64,000 bases of DNA from Fibrobacterota bacterium (GTDB lineage Bacteria > Fibrobacterota > Chitinivibrionia > Chitinivibrionales > FEN-1185), in contig PLWQ01000018.1 of NCBI GenBank assembly GCA_003165595.1, forward strand, positions 125,444-189,443. Reading direction: 5' to 3'. Below the pieces are notes generated by a model. It worked only from the letters and a program-made list of their open reading frames with translations. It searched no databases and was not told the origin of the DNA. This document shows, in pieces, positions 33,740-42,494 of this stretch; positions within the stretch are counted from its first letter, which is position 1; each line of letters opens with the position of its first letter. Position numbers and translations under genes: made by a program.

Positions 33740-34139
33740 GGATCCTCCCGAGGCTGAGGTTGATGGTGATTGAGTAGTGAATGTATGAGTGTTCATGGTT
33801 CAATACCAAAATAGTAACACGCTTAAGCAAAAAAGTAAAGTGGTTGCAGTGCGAAATTTGTCCGCCGGTGTCTGACCTTCATGGCGCCTACCACCCTAGA
33901 AATTATGATGCGTCGAACCTTGTTGTCAAAGCTATTGAGACGGTAGTGTTGTCGCGGCCTGCCCATTTTGGGACCTTGCGCGCCGTTGAGCCTTCCCTAA
34001 AGGAGAATCGTGGAGATCGCGGCAAAAATGTCCGCCGCATTCTCGGAAAAACCTTTCGTTTTTTTTGGTTTGATTTTAATTTATGGTACGTACGATTTCC
34101 AACAAATACTTTTGCACGCGATGGAGACGCCTGGCGCAC
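33740..34139. other. Divergent intergenic region
   Basis: 400 bases between divergent genes. An open frame at 33781-34143 crosses it but has no ribosome site and no recognisable protein pattern. AT-rich stretches at 33800-33840 and 34055-34085 are the likely promoter areas for the two sides; no exact -10/-35 pair is clear. Confidence 0.5.
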
Positions 34140-35243
34140 ATGAAGATGCAGACTCCCTATTATCTGATTGACGAACGAAAGCTGCTGCGCAATTTGAAAA
34201 GGATCGAGCGCGTGCGCGAGGAATCGGGGGCAAAGAGCATGCTTGCGCTCAAGTGTTTCTCCGCGTGGTGCGTGTTCGGCCTCATGAAGCAATACATGGA
34301 CGGCACCACCAGCAGCTCGGCCTACGAGGCGAGGCTGGGCCATGATACGTTCGGTAAAGAAACTCATGCCTATTGCGTCGGCTACACAAAGGAAGATATC
34401 CTATCTGTTAAGAAATATGCCGACAAGGTGATTTTTAATTCGGCGTCCCAGCTCAAACGATTTTTCCCGCTGGTGAGGGGAGCCAAGCTCGGCCTGCGCG
34501 TAAACCCCGGCTTCAGCTATTCGCATTACGACCTCGCAGACCCGGCCAGGCGCAATTCGCGACTCGGCGTTGTTGCTGTGAAAGAGCTCCGGGCGGTGTC
34601 CTCTCTGCTGTCGGGGCTGATGTTTCATTTCAACTGCGAGAACGACGATGTGGACAATTTTGCCGCGTCGCTCGACCGCATCAGCCGGAGGTACGGCAAG
34701 GTTCTTGACGCAATGGAGTGGGTGAGTCTCGGCGGCGGTTTGTATTTCACCAAGGAGGGGTATGAGCTCGGGCGGTTCTGCCGGGCGCTGCGCGCGTTTT
34801 CGCGCAGGCACGGCGTTCAGGTGTACCTCGAACCCGGGGAAAGCGCCATCACGCAGTCGGCCCAGCTTGTCACCACGGTTGTCGACGTCGTTCACAACGG
34901 CTGCGATATCGCCATCGTGGACGCTTCGGTGGAGGCGCACATGCTCGACCTGCTTATATACCGTATTCCCGCGAAGATCGACAAATCGTGTTCCGGAAAG
35001 CACCGCTACACGGTTGCCGGCAGGTCGTGCCTGGCCGGAGACGTGTTCGGGACGTACGGGTTTCGCAGGAGGCTTCACCCGGGCAGCACGGTTCTGTTCG
35101 CCGACGCCGCCGGCTATTCGATGGTAAAGAAGAACTGGTTCAACGGTCTTGGAATGCCGTCGATCGCGGTGCAAAGGCTCAACGGGTCCATTGACGTTGT
35201 CCGGCGGTTCACGTATAATGATTTCAAGAACAATGCTTCGTAA
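34140..35243 (+). CDS. nspC: Carboxynorspermidine / carboxyspermidine decarboxylase
   Basis: A 367-residue PLP enzyme of the alanine-racemase-fold decarboxylases (fold type III). MQTPYYLIDERKLLRNL is the family N-terminus, and the PLP lysine is in MLALKCFSAWCVF. HFNCEN, SLGGGLYF (glycine-rich phosphate loop) and YLEPGESA are the expected cofactor and substrate motifs. The C-terminal catalytic Cys region is RSCLAGDVFG. It decarboxylates carboxyspermidine (or carboxynorspermidine) to the polyamine, in the cytoplasm. The next gene makes its substrate. The start is uncertain: ATGs at 34140 and 34146 are possible, and neither has a strong ribosome site. Confidence 0.93.
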   Translation: MKMQTPYYLIDERKLLRNLKRIERVREESGAKSMLALKCFSAWCVFGLMKQYMDGTTSSSAYEARLGHDTFGKETHAYCVGYTKEDILSVKKYADKVIFNSASQLKRFFPLVRGAKLGLRVNPGFSYSHYDLADPARRNSRLGVVAVKELRAVSSLLSGLMFHFNCENDDVDNFAASLDRISRRYGKVLDAMEWVSLGGGLYFTKEGYELGRFCRALRAFSRRHGVQVYLEPGESAITQSAQLVTTVVDVVHNGCDIAIVDASVEAHMLDLLIYRIPAKIDKSCSGKHRYTVAGRSCLAGDVFGTYGFRRRLHPGSTVLFADAAGYSMVKKNWFNGLGMPSIAVQRLNGSIDVVRRFTYNDFKNNAS

Positions 35244-35258
35244 GAAGGGTGCGGTACC

Positions 35259-36548
35259 ATGAAACGTAACGTATTAATCATCGGCGCGGGTGCGGTCGCG
35301 CACGTGGCGGCGCACAAGTGCGCGCAGCACAACGACGTTCTGGGCGACATTTGCATCGCGTCGCGCACGCAGTACAAGTGCGACGCCATCATCGACAGCG
35401 TCGTCCGGAAGAACAACATTAAGAACAAGTCGGGCCGGCTGTTCTCCCGAGAGATCAATGCCATGGACGTCCCCGCCACGGTGAAGCTCATCAAGGAGAC
35501 CAACTCCCAGATCGTGCTCAACCTGGGGTCTGCGTTTGTCAACATGTCGGTGCTTGAGGCGTGTATTCAGGCGGGCGTGAGCTACATGGACACCGCGATC
35601 CACGAAGAACCCGACCGCGTGTGCGAAGACCCGCCGTGGTACGGCAACTACGAATGGAAGCGCAAGGACCGATGCACGCAGCGCGGCATCAACGCGATAT
35701 TGGGGGTCGGCTTCGATCCGGGCGTGGTGAACGCCTACTGTGCGCTAGCCGTCAAGCATCATTTCGACGAAATCGATACCGTCGATATCATGGACGTCAA
35801 CGCGGGGTCGCATGGCAAGTACTTTGCAACGAATTTCGATCCGGAGATTAACTTCCGCGAATTCATCAAGGTGTGGACGTGGATCGACCGCACGTGGGTG
35901 TGCAAGCCCATCCACGAGGACAAAATGGTGTATACGTTTCCGGTGGTGGGGAAACAGACGGTGTATCTCAACGGTCACGACGAATTGCATTCGCTCTCGA
36001 AGAACATCGACGCCAACAGCATTCGTTTCTGGATGGGGTTTTCGGACCACTACATCAACGTGTTTACCGTGCTTAAAAATATCGGGCTCCTGTCGCACCA
36101 GCCCGTTATCACGTCCGAGGGCCTCGAAGTCGTCCCGCTCAAGGTTGTCAAGGCGTGCCTGCCGGATCCGAGCACGCTGGCCCAGGTTTACACGGGAAAA
36201 ACGTGCATCGGCAATCTTATCAAAGGGAAGAAGGACGGAAAGGAAAAGGAGATTTTCATTTACAACATCTGCGACCACAAGAAATGCTACGAGGAAGTGG
36301 AATCGCAGGCCATCAGCTATACGGCGGGCGTTCCCGCCGCCGCCGCCGCGTTGCTCGTTGCCAACGGCACCTGGAATCCCAAGACCATGGTGAACGTGGA
36401 AGAGCTCGACCCCGACCCGTTTATCGAACTGCTCGACAAAAACGGGCTTCCCACCGAAATAAAGTTTGTCAAGCCGTCGAATTCCGATGAGTCAAAGGAG
36501 AAGAAATCGGCGGGAACCAGGGCCAGGTCGAAGGCAAAGGCGCAGTAA
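35259..36548 (+). CDS. Carboxynorspermidine / carboxyspermidine dehydrogenase (saccharopine-dehydrogenase family)
   Basis: A 429-residue NADPH-dependent enzyme of the saccharopine dehydrogenase family. The Rossmann start is VLIIGAGAVAHVAAHKCAQ. Further family motifs are NLGSAFVNMSVLEACIQAGV, YMDTAIHEEP, GFDPGVVNAYCALA and DVNAGSHGKYFATNF. It condenses putrescine (or diaminopropane) with aspartate semialdehyde and reduces the Schiff base to carboxyspermidine, which NspC decarboxylates. Together they give the SpeE-independent route to spermidine. The last 20 residues are a basic low-complexity tail (KKSAGTRARSKAKAQ), longer than usual. The gene lies 15 bases after nspC. Confidence 0.93.
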   Translation: MKRNVLIIGAGAVAHVAAHKCAQHNDVLGDICIASRTQYKCDAIIDSVVRKNNIKNKSGRLFSREINAMDVPATVKLIKETNSQIVLNLGSAFVNMSVLEACIQAGVSYMDTAIHEEPDRVCEDPPWYGNYEWKRKDRCTQRGINAILGVGFDPGVVNAYCALAVKHHFDEIDTVDIMDVNAGSHGKYFATNFDPEINFREFIKVWTWIDRTWVCKPIHEDKMVYTFPVVGKQTVYLNGHDELHSLSKNIDANSIRFWMGFSDHYINVFTVLKNIGLLSHQPVITSEGLEVVPLKVVKACLPDPSTLAQVYTGKTCIGNLIKGKKDGKEKEIFIYNICDHKKCYEEVESQAISYTAGVPAAAAALLVANGTWNPKTMVNVEELDPDPFIELLDKNGLPTEIKFVKPSNSDESKEKKSAGTRARSKAKAQ

Positions 36549-36555
36549 AGAAGAA

Positions 36556-36660
36556 GTCCCAAAGTCTGAAAGTCTGAAGGTCCGAAAGTCTCAAAGTCTG
36601 AAAAAAATCGTTTCTGCGACCTTTAGACCTTTGGACTTTAGGACCTTTTGACTTTGGGAC
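36556..36660. repeat. Long imperfect hairpin of heptad repeats
   Basis: The left arm (36556-36603) begins GTCCCAAAGTCTGAAAGTCT and is a series of AAAGTCT-type heptads. The right arm (36619-36660) is an inverted series that, read on the other strand, also begins GTCCCAAAGTC. The arm ends touch the stop of pdxJ. The element lies between two convergent genes and could work as a two-way terminator. Confidence 0.7.
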
Positions 36661-36661
36661 A

Positions 36662-37372
36662 CTATCCTATCAGTCCCAGCATGTCGCGGACGGCAGTATC
36701 GAGCCCCACGAGCGACGCGCGCGCCACGATGCTGTGGCCTATGTTAAGCTCCTCCACGCCGTCGATGTTCGCTACGGCCGCCACGTTGCGGTAGTCGAGC
36801 CCGTGGCCGGCGTTGACGTGCAGCCCGAGTTTCGTCGCTACCATGGTTGCGTCGCGCAGGCGTTCGAGTTCATCGAATTGTGCCTGGCCCTTTGCATTCG
36901 CATAGTAGCCGGTATGCAGCTCGATATGCGTGGCGCCGGTCTTGCTCGCGGCTTTTATCTGGGAAATGTCCGGGTCGATAAACAGGCTCACCAGAATGTT
37001 GTTATTGCGGAACGACTCAAGGGTCTTTTCCAGATCACGTTCCTTGCCCTGAACCGGAATGCCGCCTTCGGTTGTGCGTTCTTCGCGTTTCTCCGGCACC
37101 AGGGTCACCATAAAAGGGAGCACGTCAACCGCGATCTTGACGATTTCGGCGGTGGCGGCCATTTCGAGATTGAGCCTGGTGGAAACCGACTGCTTGAGGA
37201 GATAAATGTCCCTGTCCTGGATATGCCGTCTGTCTTCGCGCAGGTGAGCGGTGATTCCGTGCGCGCCCGCAAGTTCCGCCATCATCGCGGCCAGAACCGG
37301 ATCGGGGTCCTTGCCCCCGCGGGCCTGGCGGATAGTGGCTATATGGTCGATATTCACTCCCAAGGTGGCCAT
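36662..37372 (-). CDS. pdxJ: Pyridoxine 5'-phosphate synthase PdxJ
   Basis: A 236-residue TIM-barrel enzyme that makes pyridoxine 5'-phosphate from deoxyxylulose 5-phosphate and 1-amino-acetone 3-phosphate in the DXP-dependent vitamin B6 pathway. Family motifs in order: [70 protein letters not shown] and [10 protein letters not shown]. The active-site Glu/His residues in these blocks are present. The start is the ATG at 37372 with AAAGGAG seven bases upstream; the longer frame would read through repeat sequence. Confidence 0.97.
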   Translation of the reverse strand: MATLGVNIDHIATIRQARGGKDPDPVLAAMMAELAGAHGITAHLREDRRHIQDRDIYLLKQSVSTRLNLEMAATAEIVKIAVDVLPFMVTLVPEKREERTTEGGIPVQGKERDLEKTLESFRNNNILVSLFIDPDISQIKAASKTGATHIELHTGYYANAKGQAQFDELERLRDATMVATKLGLHVNAGHGLDYRNVAAVANIDGVEELNIGHSIVARASLVGLDTAVRDMLGLIG

Positions 37373-37387
37373 CGAAAAGCTCCTTTT

Positions 37388-37409
37388 TGCGTCCTTTGCG
37401 CCTTTGCGG
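37388..37409. repeat. CGCAAAGG short tandem repeat
   Basis: On the minus strand this reads CCGCAAAGGCGCAAAGGACG and continues CAAAAAGG, a heptad-like tandem that forms the upstream edge of pdxJ. Similar GCGCAAAGACGC-type repeats are common between genes in many bacteria. Confidence 0.45.
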
Positions 37410-37544
37410 TGAATCCCCAAGTTTGCGCATTGCAGGCCGCTCACTGGGGCGTACATCCGGTTGTAATCGCGGTCCCCCGAAGGTTCGCTGTCGCGTCTAC
37501 TCCTGTAGTGTTGTATACAGTCGTAGTCGTGGTGCTGCGGGGTT
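37409..37544. repeat. REP-like repeat, copy C
   Basis: Shares GTGAATCCCCAAGTTTGCGC, CCCGAAGGTTCGCTGTCGCG and CTACTCCTGTAGTGTTGTAT with copy B (19908-20066), but has an extra 40-50 bases in the middle (37432-37474). It lacks the TTCTTCTTCC spacer and the CCCCGCAGC hairpin shared by copies A and B. Confidence 0.65.
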
Positions 37545-37579
37545 CTTCAAGCCCACGTGTAACCAATATACTTATTTGC

Positions 37580-38740
37580 CTAGTCGGCTGCGCGCTTGAC
37601 TATGTCGGAAACGAACACCAGCCGGACGCCGCTTTGCCGCAGGAAGGGCAGCGCGGCCTTGAGCGCGTCGCCCAGGCGTCGGGTGCCGGCGCAGCGTACC
37701 ACCAGGGAACCTTTCATTTGGGCAATTGCGGCATCACGCTTTATCTCGGCAACAAGGTCCGGGGCATTGTCGAGCCTCGCACTCACGTTTTCATACGGAA
37801 CCGCGAGGCGTTGCGCAATGGGACCGGCAACGGAATTCCTCGCCGATTTCGTCTCGATGAAATAACCGTGCTGTTTTTTGATTTCTTCGAAGACAATGGT
37901 CATCACCCGCGAGTCTTCGAGCGCGCGTGAGCCCCAGAGGTTGGAGTATCCCTTGACATTTATGATCCGCTGGGCGGCAGCGCAGACCATGGCGCGGATC
38001 GACTGTTCGGAATAATGTACCATGATGGTGGCTTGCTGAAACTCGGCCGGCACCTTTCCGGCCGGCTCCAGGGGAAGCCTGACAACCACTTCCTTCTTGT
38101 ATTGTTCGGCGAGCTGGGCAATCAGCGGCGCTTTTTTTCCGACGGGAACCAGCGAGATGGTGAGAGGTTCCGGAAAGGAAAGCACGCCCACCGCGATCTG
38201 GTAGGCCGTGTCCTCGAGGTCTTCAATCACAAAGGCCATCCGGGCGTTGCTGGTGAGGAAACGGTCGGCCGATGTCACAACGAGCGTCACCTGGGGATCG
38301 CGTTTCGAAGCCGGGGACAGAACCATGGTGCACGAAAGTTTCTTTTCGTCAACAAGGCAGTCCGAAACTCTGTATGAGGTCCCTTCGACGGCGTTGGAGA
38401 GCTGCCGCACGACCCATTCGAACGGTTTGCCTTTCGGAACTGCCGCCTGGATGGCGAGCGAGCGGTCCTGCTGAGAGTATTTGACGGCAATGTCGGCCGG
38501 CCGGACCTCCAGATCGGAGAGCTTCCTGGTGATCGTCGATTCAATGGAGGACCGGCCCGGCTGTGTTGTATTTTTTGCGGGGTTCGTACCGGCGGGATGG
38601 TCCGCGGCCCCCGGCCTGTGCAGGATTTCAACTAGCAAGCCGGGTTTGCGTGCGACAATCGCTCCAAGGCAGATGAGCGATACGATGAAAACGGCGGCCG
38701 CCAGTGCTGGCAGGCGGCTGCGGAGCAATGAGGATTTCAA
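37580..38740 (-). CDS. Divergent polysaccharide deacetylase (YibQ-like)
   Basis: About 386 residues with a membrane anchor at about residues 12-30 (LPALAAAVFIVSLICLGAIV). A linker and an N-terminal domain (residues 65-165) precede a C-terminal domain matching the 'divergent polysaccharide deacetylase' family: ARMAFVIEDLEDTAYQIAV, PLTISLVPVGKKAPLIAQLA, VVVRLPLEP and SNLWGSRALEDSRVM. The family usually has D-D-x-G and N-N-H-x-G-S; here these are E-D-L-E-D and S-N-L-W-G-S, so a zinc-binding His seems lost and activity is doubtful. The TTG at 38740 is preferred, with GGGAG upstream on the minus strand; a longer frame would run into the divergent miaA gene. Confidence 0.75.
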   Translation of the reverse strand: MKSSLLRSRLPALAAAVFIVSLICLGAIVARKPGLLVEILHRPGAADHPAGTNPAKNTTQPGRSSIESTITRKLSDLEVRPADIAVKYSQQDRSLAIQAAVPKGKPFEWVVRQLSNAVEGTSYRVSDCLVDEKKLSCTMVLSPASKRDPQVTLVVTSADRFLTSNARMAFVIEDLEDTAYQIAVGVLSFPEPLTISLVPVGKKAPLIAQLAEQYKKEVVVRLPLEPAGKVPAEFQQATIMVHYSEQSIRAMVCAAAQRIINVKGYSNLWGSRALEDSRVMTIVFEEIKKQHGYFIETKSARNSVAGPIAQRLAVPYENVSARLDNAPDLVAEIKRDAAIAQMKGSLVVRCAGTRRLGDALKAALPFLRQSGVRLVFVSDIVKRAAD

Positions 38741-38807
38741 GGCGATACAAGGCTCCCGGTGTAAATTGTAAGCAATAAAAATACCCCTTGTTTTGGAGTA
38801 TGTCAAA

Positions 38808-39758
38808 TTGGCCGCACTTGCAAAGATCCTGGTTCCGGTGCTGCTTGGCCCCACGGCCTCGGGCAAGTCGGCAATCGCCCAGTCCGTTTGCGAACGCCTC
38901 GGCTGCGACTTGCTGTCGTGTGACTCGCGCCAGATCTACCGCCATATGGACATCGGCACCGCCAAGCCCTCGCCCGAAGACAGGGCCCGGGTGCGGCACT
39001 GGATGGTGGACGTCGTTGACCCAGGGGAAAGGTATTCGGCATTCGCGTTTGCCCGGGACGCTTGCGCGCTCATCCGCGAGCGGGCGGCGCAAGGCAAACG
39101 CGTGATGGTCTGCGGCGGCACGGGGCTGTATTTCCAGGCGCTGTGCGCCGGCCTTGGTCCGCAGGCGCCCGAGGACCCCGCGCTGCGCGAAAAATACAAG
39201 GCGCTGGCGGCGGCGCAGGGGAGACAAGCTGTATACAACGAGCTTCTGGCTGTGGATCCCGTGACCGCTGCGGCAAGCCACGCTTCAAATCTTCAGCGCA
39301 ATATCCGCGCCCTCGAAGTGTACCACGCTACCGGCACGCCTCTCTCCGAACTCAAGAAACGCGCCGCCGGCCCCGAGGATATCGCGTTTGACGTGATGGT
39401 TCTCTCGCACGACCGCGAAACCCTTTATCGGCGCATCGACAGCCGTGTTGACACGATGATAGAAGACGGCCTGCTCAATGAGTTCCATTCTCTCCTGCGG
39501 CAGGGTTATGACCAGCGGTCTCCGGGGCTGCTGTGCGTCGGCTACAGGGAATTCTTTGCGTTTGATAGGGGCGAAGCAACGCTGGAACAGGCCGTTGACA
39601 AAATAAAACAAGATACGCGCAATTACGCGAAACGGCAAATCACATGGTTCCGCCATCAGGTACTGGGCAGGGAAGTTGTTGCGGCCCCCTGCGCCAGCGA
39701 AACGGTGATGTCACAGGTCAAGGAATTCTGCGGACGCTTATCCGGGCGTTTCCTTTAA
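38808..39758 (+). CDS. miaA: tRNA dimethylallyltransferase MiaA
   Basis: About 316 residues. It transfers a dimethylallyl group to N6 of A37 in tRNAs that read codons starting with U. The P-loop is LLGPTASGKSAIAQ near the start. DSRQIYRHMDIGTAKPS is the dimethylallyl/tRNA-binding motif, and YFQALCAGLG, SNLQRNIRALEVYHATG and the C-terminal YAKRQITWFR are all family marks. The start codon is probably TTG at 38808 with GGAG at 38795-38798; a TTG at 38793 is an alternative but lacks a ribosome site. It is divergent from the deacetylase gene, which also appears to start at TTG. Confidence 0.96.
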   Translation: MAALAKILVPVLLGPTASGKSAIAQSVCERLGCDLLSCDSRQIYRHMDIGTAKPSPEDRARVRHWMVDVVDPGERYSAFAFARDACALIRERAAQGKRVMVCGGTGLYFQALCAGLGPQAPEDPALREKYKALAAAQGRQAVYNELLAVDPVTAAASHASNLQRNIRALEVYHATGTPLSELKKRAAGPEDIAFDVMVLSHDRETLYRRIDSRVDTMIEDGLLNEFHSLLRQGYDQRSPGLLCVGYREFFAFDRGEATLEQAVDKIKQDTRNYAKRQITWFRHQVLGREVVAAPCASETVMSQVKEFCGRLSGRFL

Positions 39759-39943
39759 AAAAATCCCCCCGCATTTTTGTCTGGCAACAGTTCTTCAACA
39801 GTAGTATAATCACGTATAGAAATTTCCGCTCATTCACTCGTGCGCCGCGTCACCAGAGGCAATAGACCCAACGGACCCGAAAAACGACGCGTTCGATCAC
39901 CAATTTATGACCGTGAAGGTTTCGACGAAAGGAGACTGTGCGG

Positions 39944-40342
39944 ATGATTACCGATGATTCCCAGAGAGCAGGCATGGCAAATCTCGGCAACAGAAAGATG
40001 GGACAACCCAAGTATCCTGAGAAGATGCCGAATTACAGTCCGAGCACGGCTTTCAACTACAGCCCTGCCACCGGGTTTAACGGCGGCCAGCAGCACCCCC
40101 GGCGCCGGAACGACCGGTTCAAAAGGGAGTCGCTCAACCTCAACGACAAAATCGTCAAACAGAACGACATTATGATCCGGCTCCTTAAGGAAATCCGGGA
40201 CAGGCTGCCACCGCCGCCGGTGTCGGACCAAAAAGCTGCCGAAAGCGCCGACGCCGAGCTTCCCGAAGTTGACGACATAGGCGAGACCGAAGATGCCGGA
40301 GACAAGGGAGAGCAAGGGGAGCCGGACACTTTTCAACAGTAA
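39944..40342 (+). CDS. Small coiled-coil / disordered protein
   Basis: A 132-residue hydrophilic protein of unknown function. Residues 10-60 are rich in Asn, Gly, Pro and Arg and look disordered. Residues about 62-88 form a short helix (LNLNDKIVKQNDIMIRLLKE) able to pair as a coiled coil. The rest is an acidic Pro/Glu/Asp tail. The ATG at 39944 is 9 bases after AAAGGAG; a GTG at 39938 would be too close. Its place before a very small gene and a membrane protein gives no clear role. Confidence 0.6.
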   Translation: MITDDSQRAGMANLGNRKMGQPKYPEKMPNYSPSTAFNYSPATGFNGGQQHPRRRNDRFKRESLNLNDKIVKQNDIMIRLLKEIRDRLPPPPVSDQKAAESADAELPEVDDIGETEDAGDKGEQGEPDTFQQ

Positions 40343-40431
40343 TCGAGCAAGTTTCTTCCTTCCAATGCCGATACATATAAAGAGTTGCATCTTTCCGGCG
40401 TCACGTTTCCTTTAATCAAGGGGGGCTTTCC

Positions 40432-40602
40432 ATGGATGGAATCGCTACAGTGGCCGCCAATCCGGTCGACGATGTCAATCGCATTCTCCAAATGGCAACG
40501 GACCAGAACCTCGATCTGGCGAAAAAGATGGTGAAGGTGGCCGTCGAAACGGCAGTGGCAGGCGAGGCGGGTAAAGGTCAGGCCATAGACGTTTCGGCAT
40601 AG
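40432..40602 (+). CDS. 56-residue protein, possibly YjfB-like (putative motility protein family)
   Basis: A short gene reading MDGIATVAANPVDDVNRILQ, then MATDQNLDLAKKMVKVAVET, and ending GKGQAIDVSA. GGGGGG nine bases before the ATG is a weak ribosome site. The plan (short N-terminus, one amphipathic helix, ending G-x-x-I-D-V) resembles the YjfB family of small proteins near motility genes. The match is by eye and weak. No flagellar genes are in the window. Confidence 0.5.
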   Translation: MDGIATVAANPVDDVNRILQMATDQNLDLAKKMVKVAVETAVAGEAGKGQAIDVSA

Positions 40603-40628
40603 GGAGCGTTTGTGCAGGCAACAATCGT

Positions 40629-42458
40629 ATGAAGTCCAAATCGTTCTTCCGTGGCTCCCCGTTTCTATGCGCGGGCTTACTGCTGTGCGCGGCATCGGTG
40701 TTTTCTCCTGAAGCAAAGACCCGCTGGAGCGCCTTGCACTTTATCCCGGACGCCGATCTGCTGCAGGGCGGGCAGTTTGTTTTTGATGCGGAGGGATATT
40801 TCACGCACGATTCGGCGGGAAAATCGCTTGTCAAGCCCGGCGGTTTCGTCACTCTCGGAATAGTCGAATGGGTAAATCTGGAGGCGGGGTACTGCGGCGC
40901 GCCGACAATCGGATTCAAGGCCCGCATCCTCGGAGAAACAGGCGGGTGGATGCCCTCGCTCGCGATCGGAGCGCACAATATACTTGGCAGCAAGGAAGCG
41001 GGACTATTTGCCTCCAAGGATTCCGGCGTCACCAACGAATTCTACCTGGCACTCGGCAAGAGCATAGAACCGCTCAAAATGAGGCTTCATCTCGGCCTCG
41101 AGAGTATTCCGCAATCGCACACCGAACAGGCCAATCCGTACTTCGGAATTGAAGAATATTTCGGAGCCGGATTGTATGCATCACTTGAGGTGTTCAGGAG
41201 GAGACAGCAGTTTCATCCCTCCCTGTTCCTCAGCTACCGGATTTTCAAGAGGCAGCTCGAACTGTCGGCGGGCGCCGTTGATCTCGCCAAGATGTTTTTC
41301 GACGAAAACAACCAGTTTAAGGTCTCTCTGGGCCCAAAAACCAACAGCGAATTTGTGAAGCCTGGCATCTGGTTCGGCTTGAGGTACAGCTTTGTGATGG
41401 GGTTCGGCAGGTCGGACGGGTTCAATTCCGTTGACGACAAAGTGGCTGCGCAGGGCAAAGCTATCCGGCAGTTGAGCATGCAGGTGGACAGCCTCAGGAG
41501 ATATGCAATAGATGCCCAGCGCCGGGCGGCCGACGTGAGCCGGAAGCTCGCAATGCTCAGCGACAGCATGAGCACCGACAAGAACAGACTCAAGCCCTTG
41601 CTTCTGGAAAAGATCGTCGCTCTCAAGAATTTGTATGCCGAGGAGCCGTTCGAGCCCGAGCGCGTGAAGCGTGCGATAGAGGAGATCGTGGCCCTCCGGG
41701 AAGACGCGCTTCCGCCGCTGCGGGAACTGTTGACAGACAAGAAGACAGACAAACGCGTCCGCGTGCTCTGCATTTCGCTGCTCGGCGACATCGGCAACGC
41801 CGGCGCCTCGGACATCCTGCTCGACGTGTTGAGCCAGACGCAGGACCCGGAAATCAAAATAGAGATTCTCATCTCGCTCGGCAAAATGAAGGAAACGAGG
41901 GCCGAGTATGTGCTCGAACAACTCGCGAATGATCCTATCGACGAAGTGGCGTTTACCGCCCAGCAAGTCCTGCGGAAGTTGTCAAAAGAGACCGGTATGA
42001 AAGTGTCGCCCGACGCGAAAATGCGGAAGATTGCGACGCTCGATTCCAATGTGATCCCGGACGTCAAGATCAAGACGAAACCGCAAGCCGATTCGGCGGG
42101 GGCCGCCAAACCCGCGGGAACGGCGGCTCTCAATGCCGTGGCGGGTCCTCCCAGGCCGGAAACTGCCGACACGTCCAGGACGGTGCGGGCGGGCGCGTCG
42201 CCTGCCGCCGAGTCGGGCAAGGCGCAGAGGTCCCGGAGTGAGGATGTGTGGGGCGTGGGCGATTCGACAAAAGCAAGAACGGGCTTGGCCCCGGCCGCAG
42301 CCGTAGTTCCGGCAACAGCCAAAAAGGATTCCATTGCCGTCAAGGACACCACTTCCGTAAAGAAGCCGGCCAACAAGAACGCCGGCGCCAAGAAACCTGC
42401 GGCACCGCAGCCCAAACCCCAAGCTGCGCCGGTTTCTGCCGAAGACAAAAATTGGTAG
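40629..42458 (+). CDS. Outer-membrane-like N-domain with coiled coil and HEAT repeats
   Basis: 609 residues. A signal peptide (residues 1-29, LLLCAASVFS) is followed by about 235 residues of alternating beta strands (FVTLGIVEWVNLEAGY, FWLGLRYSF-like stretch) resembling the barrel-type 'outer membrane beta-barrel' proteins. A coiled coil (about 280-320, QGKAIRQLSMQVDSLRRYAI) comes next. Residues about 340-445 are HEAT-like helical pairs (LPPLRELLTDKK, VRVLCISLLGDIGNAGASDI, EIKIEILISLGKMKE). The last 150 residues are a low-complexity Ala/Pro/Lys tail. It may be an envelope scaffold with a periplasmic arm. Function not known. No good ribosome site is visible before the ATG. Confidence 0.65.
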   Translation: MKSKSFFRGSPFLCAGLLLCAASVFSPEAKTRWSALHFIPDADLLQGGQFVFDAEGYFTHDSAGKSLVKPGGFVTLGIVEWVNLEAGYCGAPTIGFKARILGETGGWMPSLAIGAHNILGSKEAGLFASKDSGVTNEFYLALGKSIEPLKMRLHLGLESIPQSHTEQANPYFGIEEYFGAGLYASLEVFRRRQQFHPSLFLSYRIFKRQLELSAGAVDLAKMFFDENNQFKVSLGPKTNSEFVKPGIWFGLRYSFVMGFGRSDGFNSVDDKVAAQGKAIRQLSMQVDSLRRYAIDAQRRAADVSRKLAMLSDSMSTDKNRLKPLLLEKIVALKNLYAEEPFEPERVKRAIEEIVALREDALPPLRELLTDKKTDKRVRVLCISLLGDIGNAGASDILLDVLSQTQDPEIKIEILISLGKMKETRAEYVLEQLANDPIDEVAFTAQQVLRKLSKETGMKVSPDAKMRKIATLDSNVIPDVKIKTKPQADSAGAAKPAGTAALNAVAGPPRPETADTSRTVRAGASPAAESGKAQRSRSEDVWGVGDSTKARTGLAPAAAVVPATAKKDSIAVKDTTSVKKPANKNAGAKKPAAPQPKPQAAPVSAEDKNW

Positions 42459-42494
42459 CTTTCCATTTCGGAGTCCCTCAAGTATCTTTTAAGG

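Noticed and set aside
33781-34143. Open frame of 120 codons between the DUF2914 and nspC genes
   Set aside because: No ribosome site or recognised domain, and it runs into the start of nspC.
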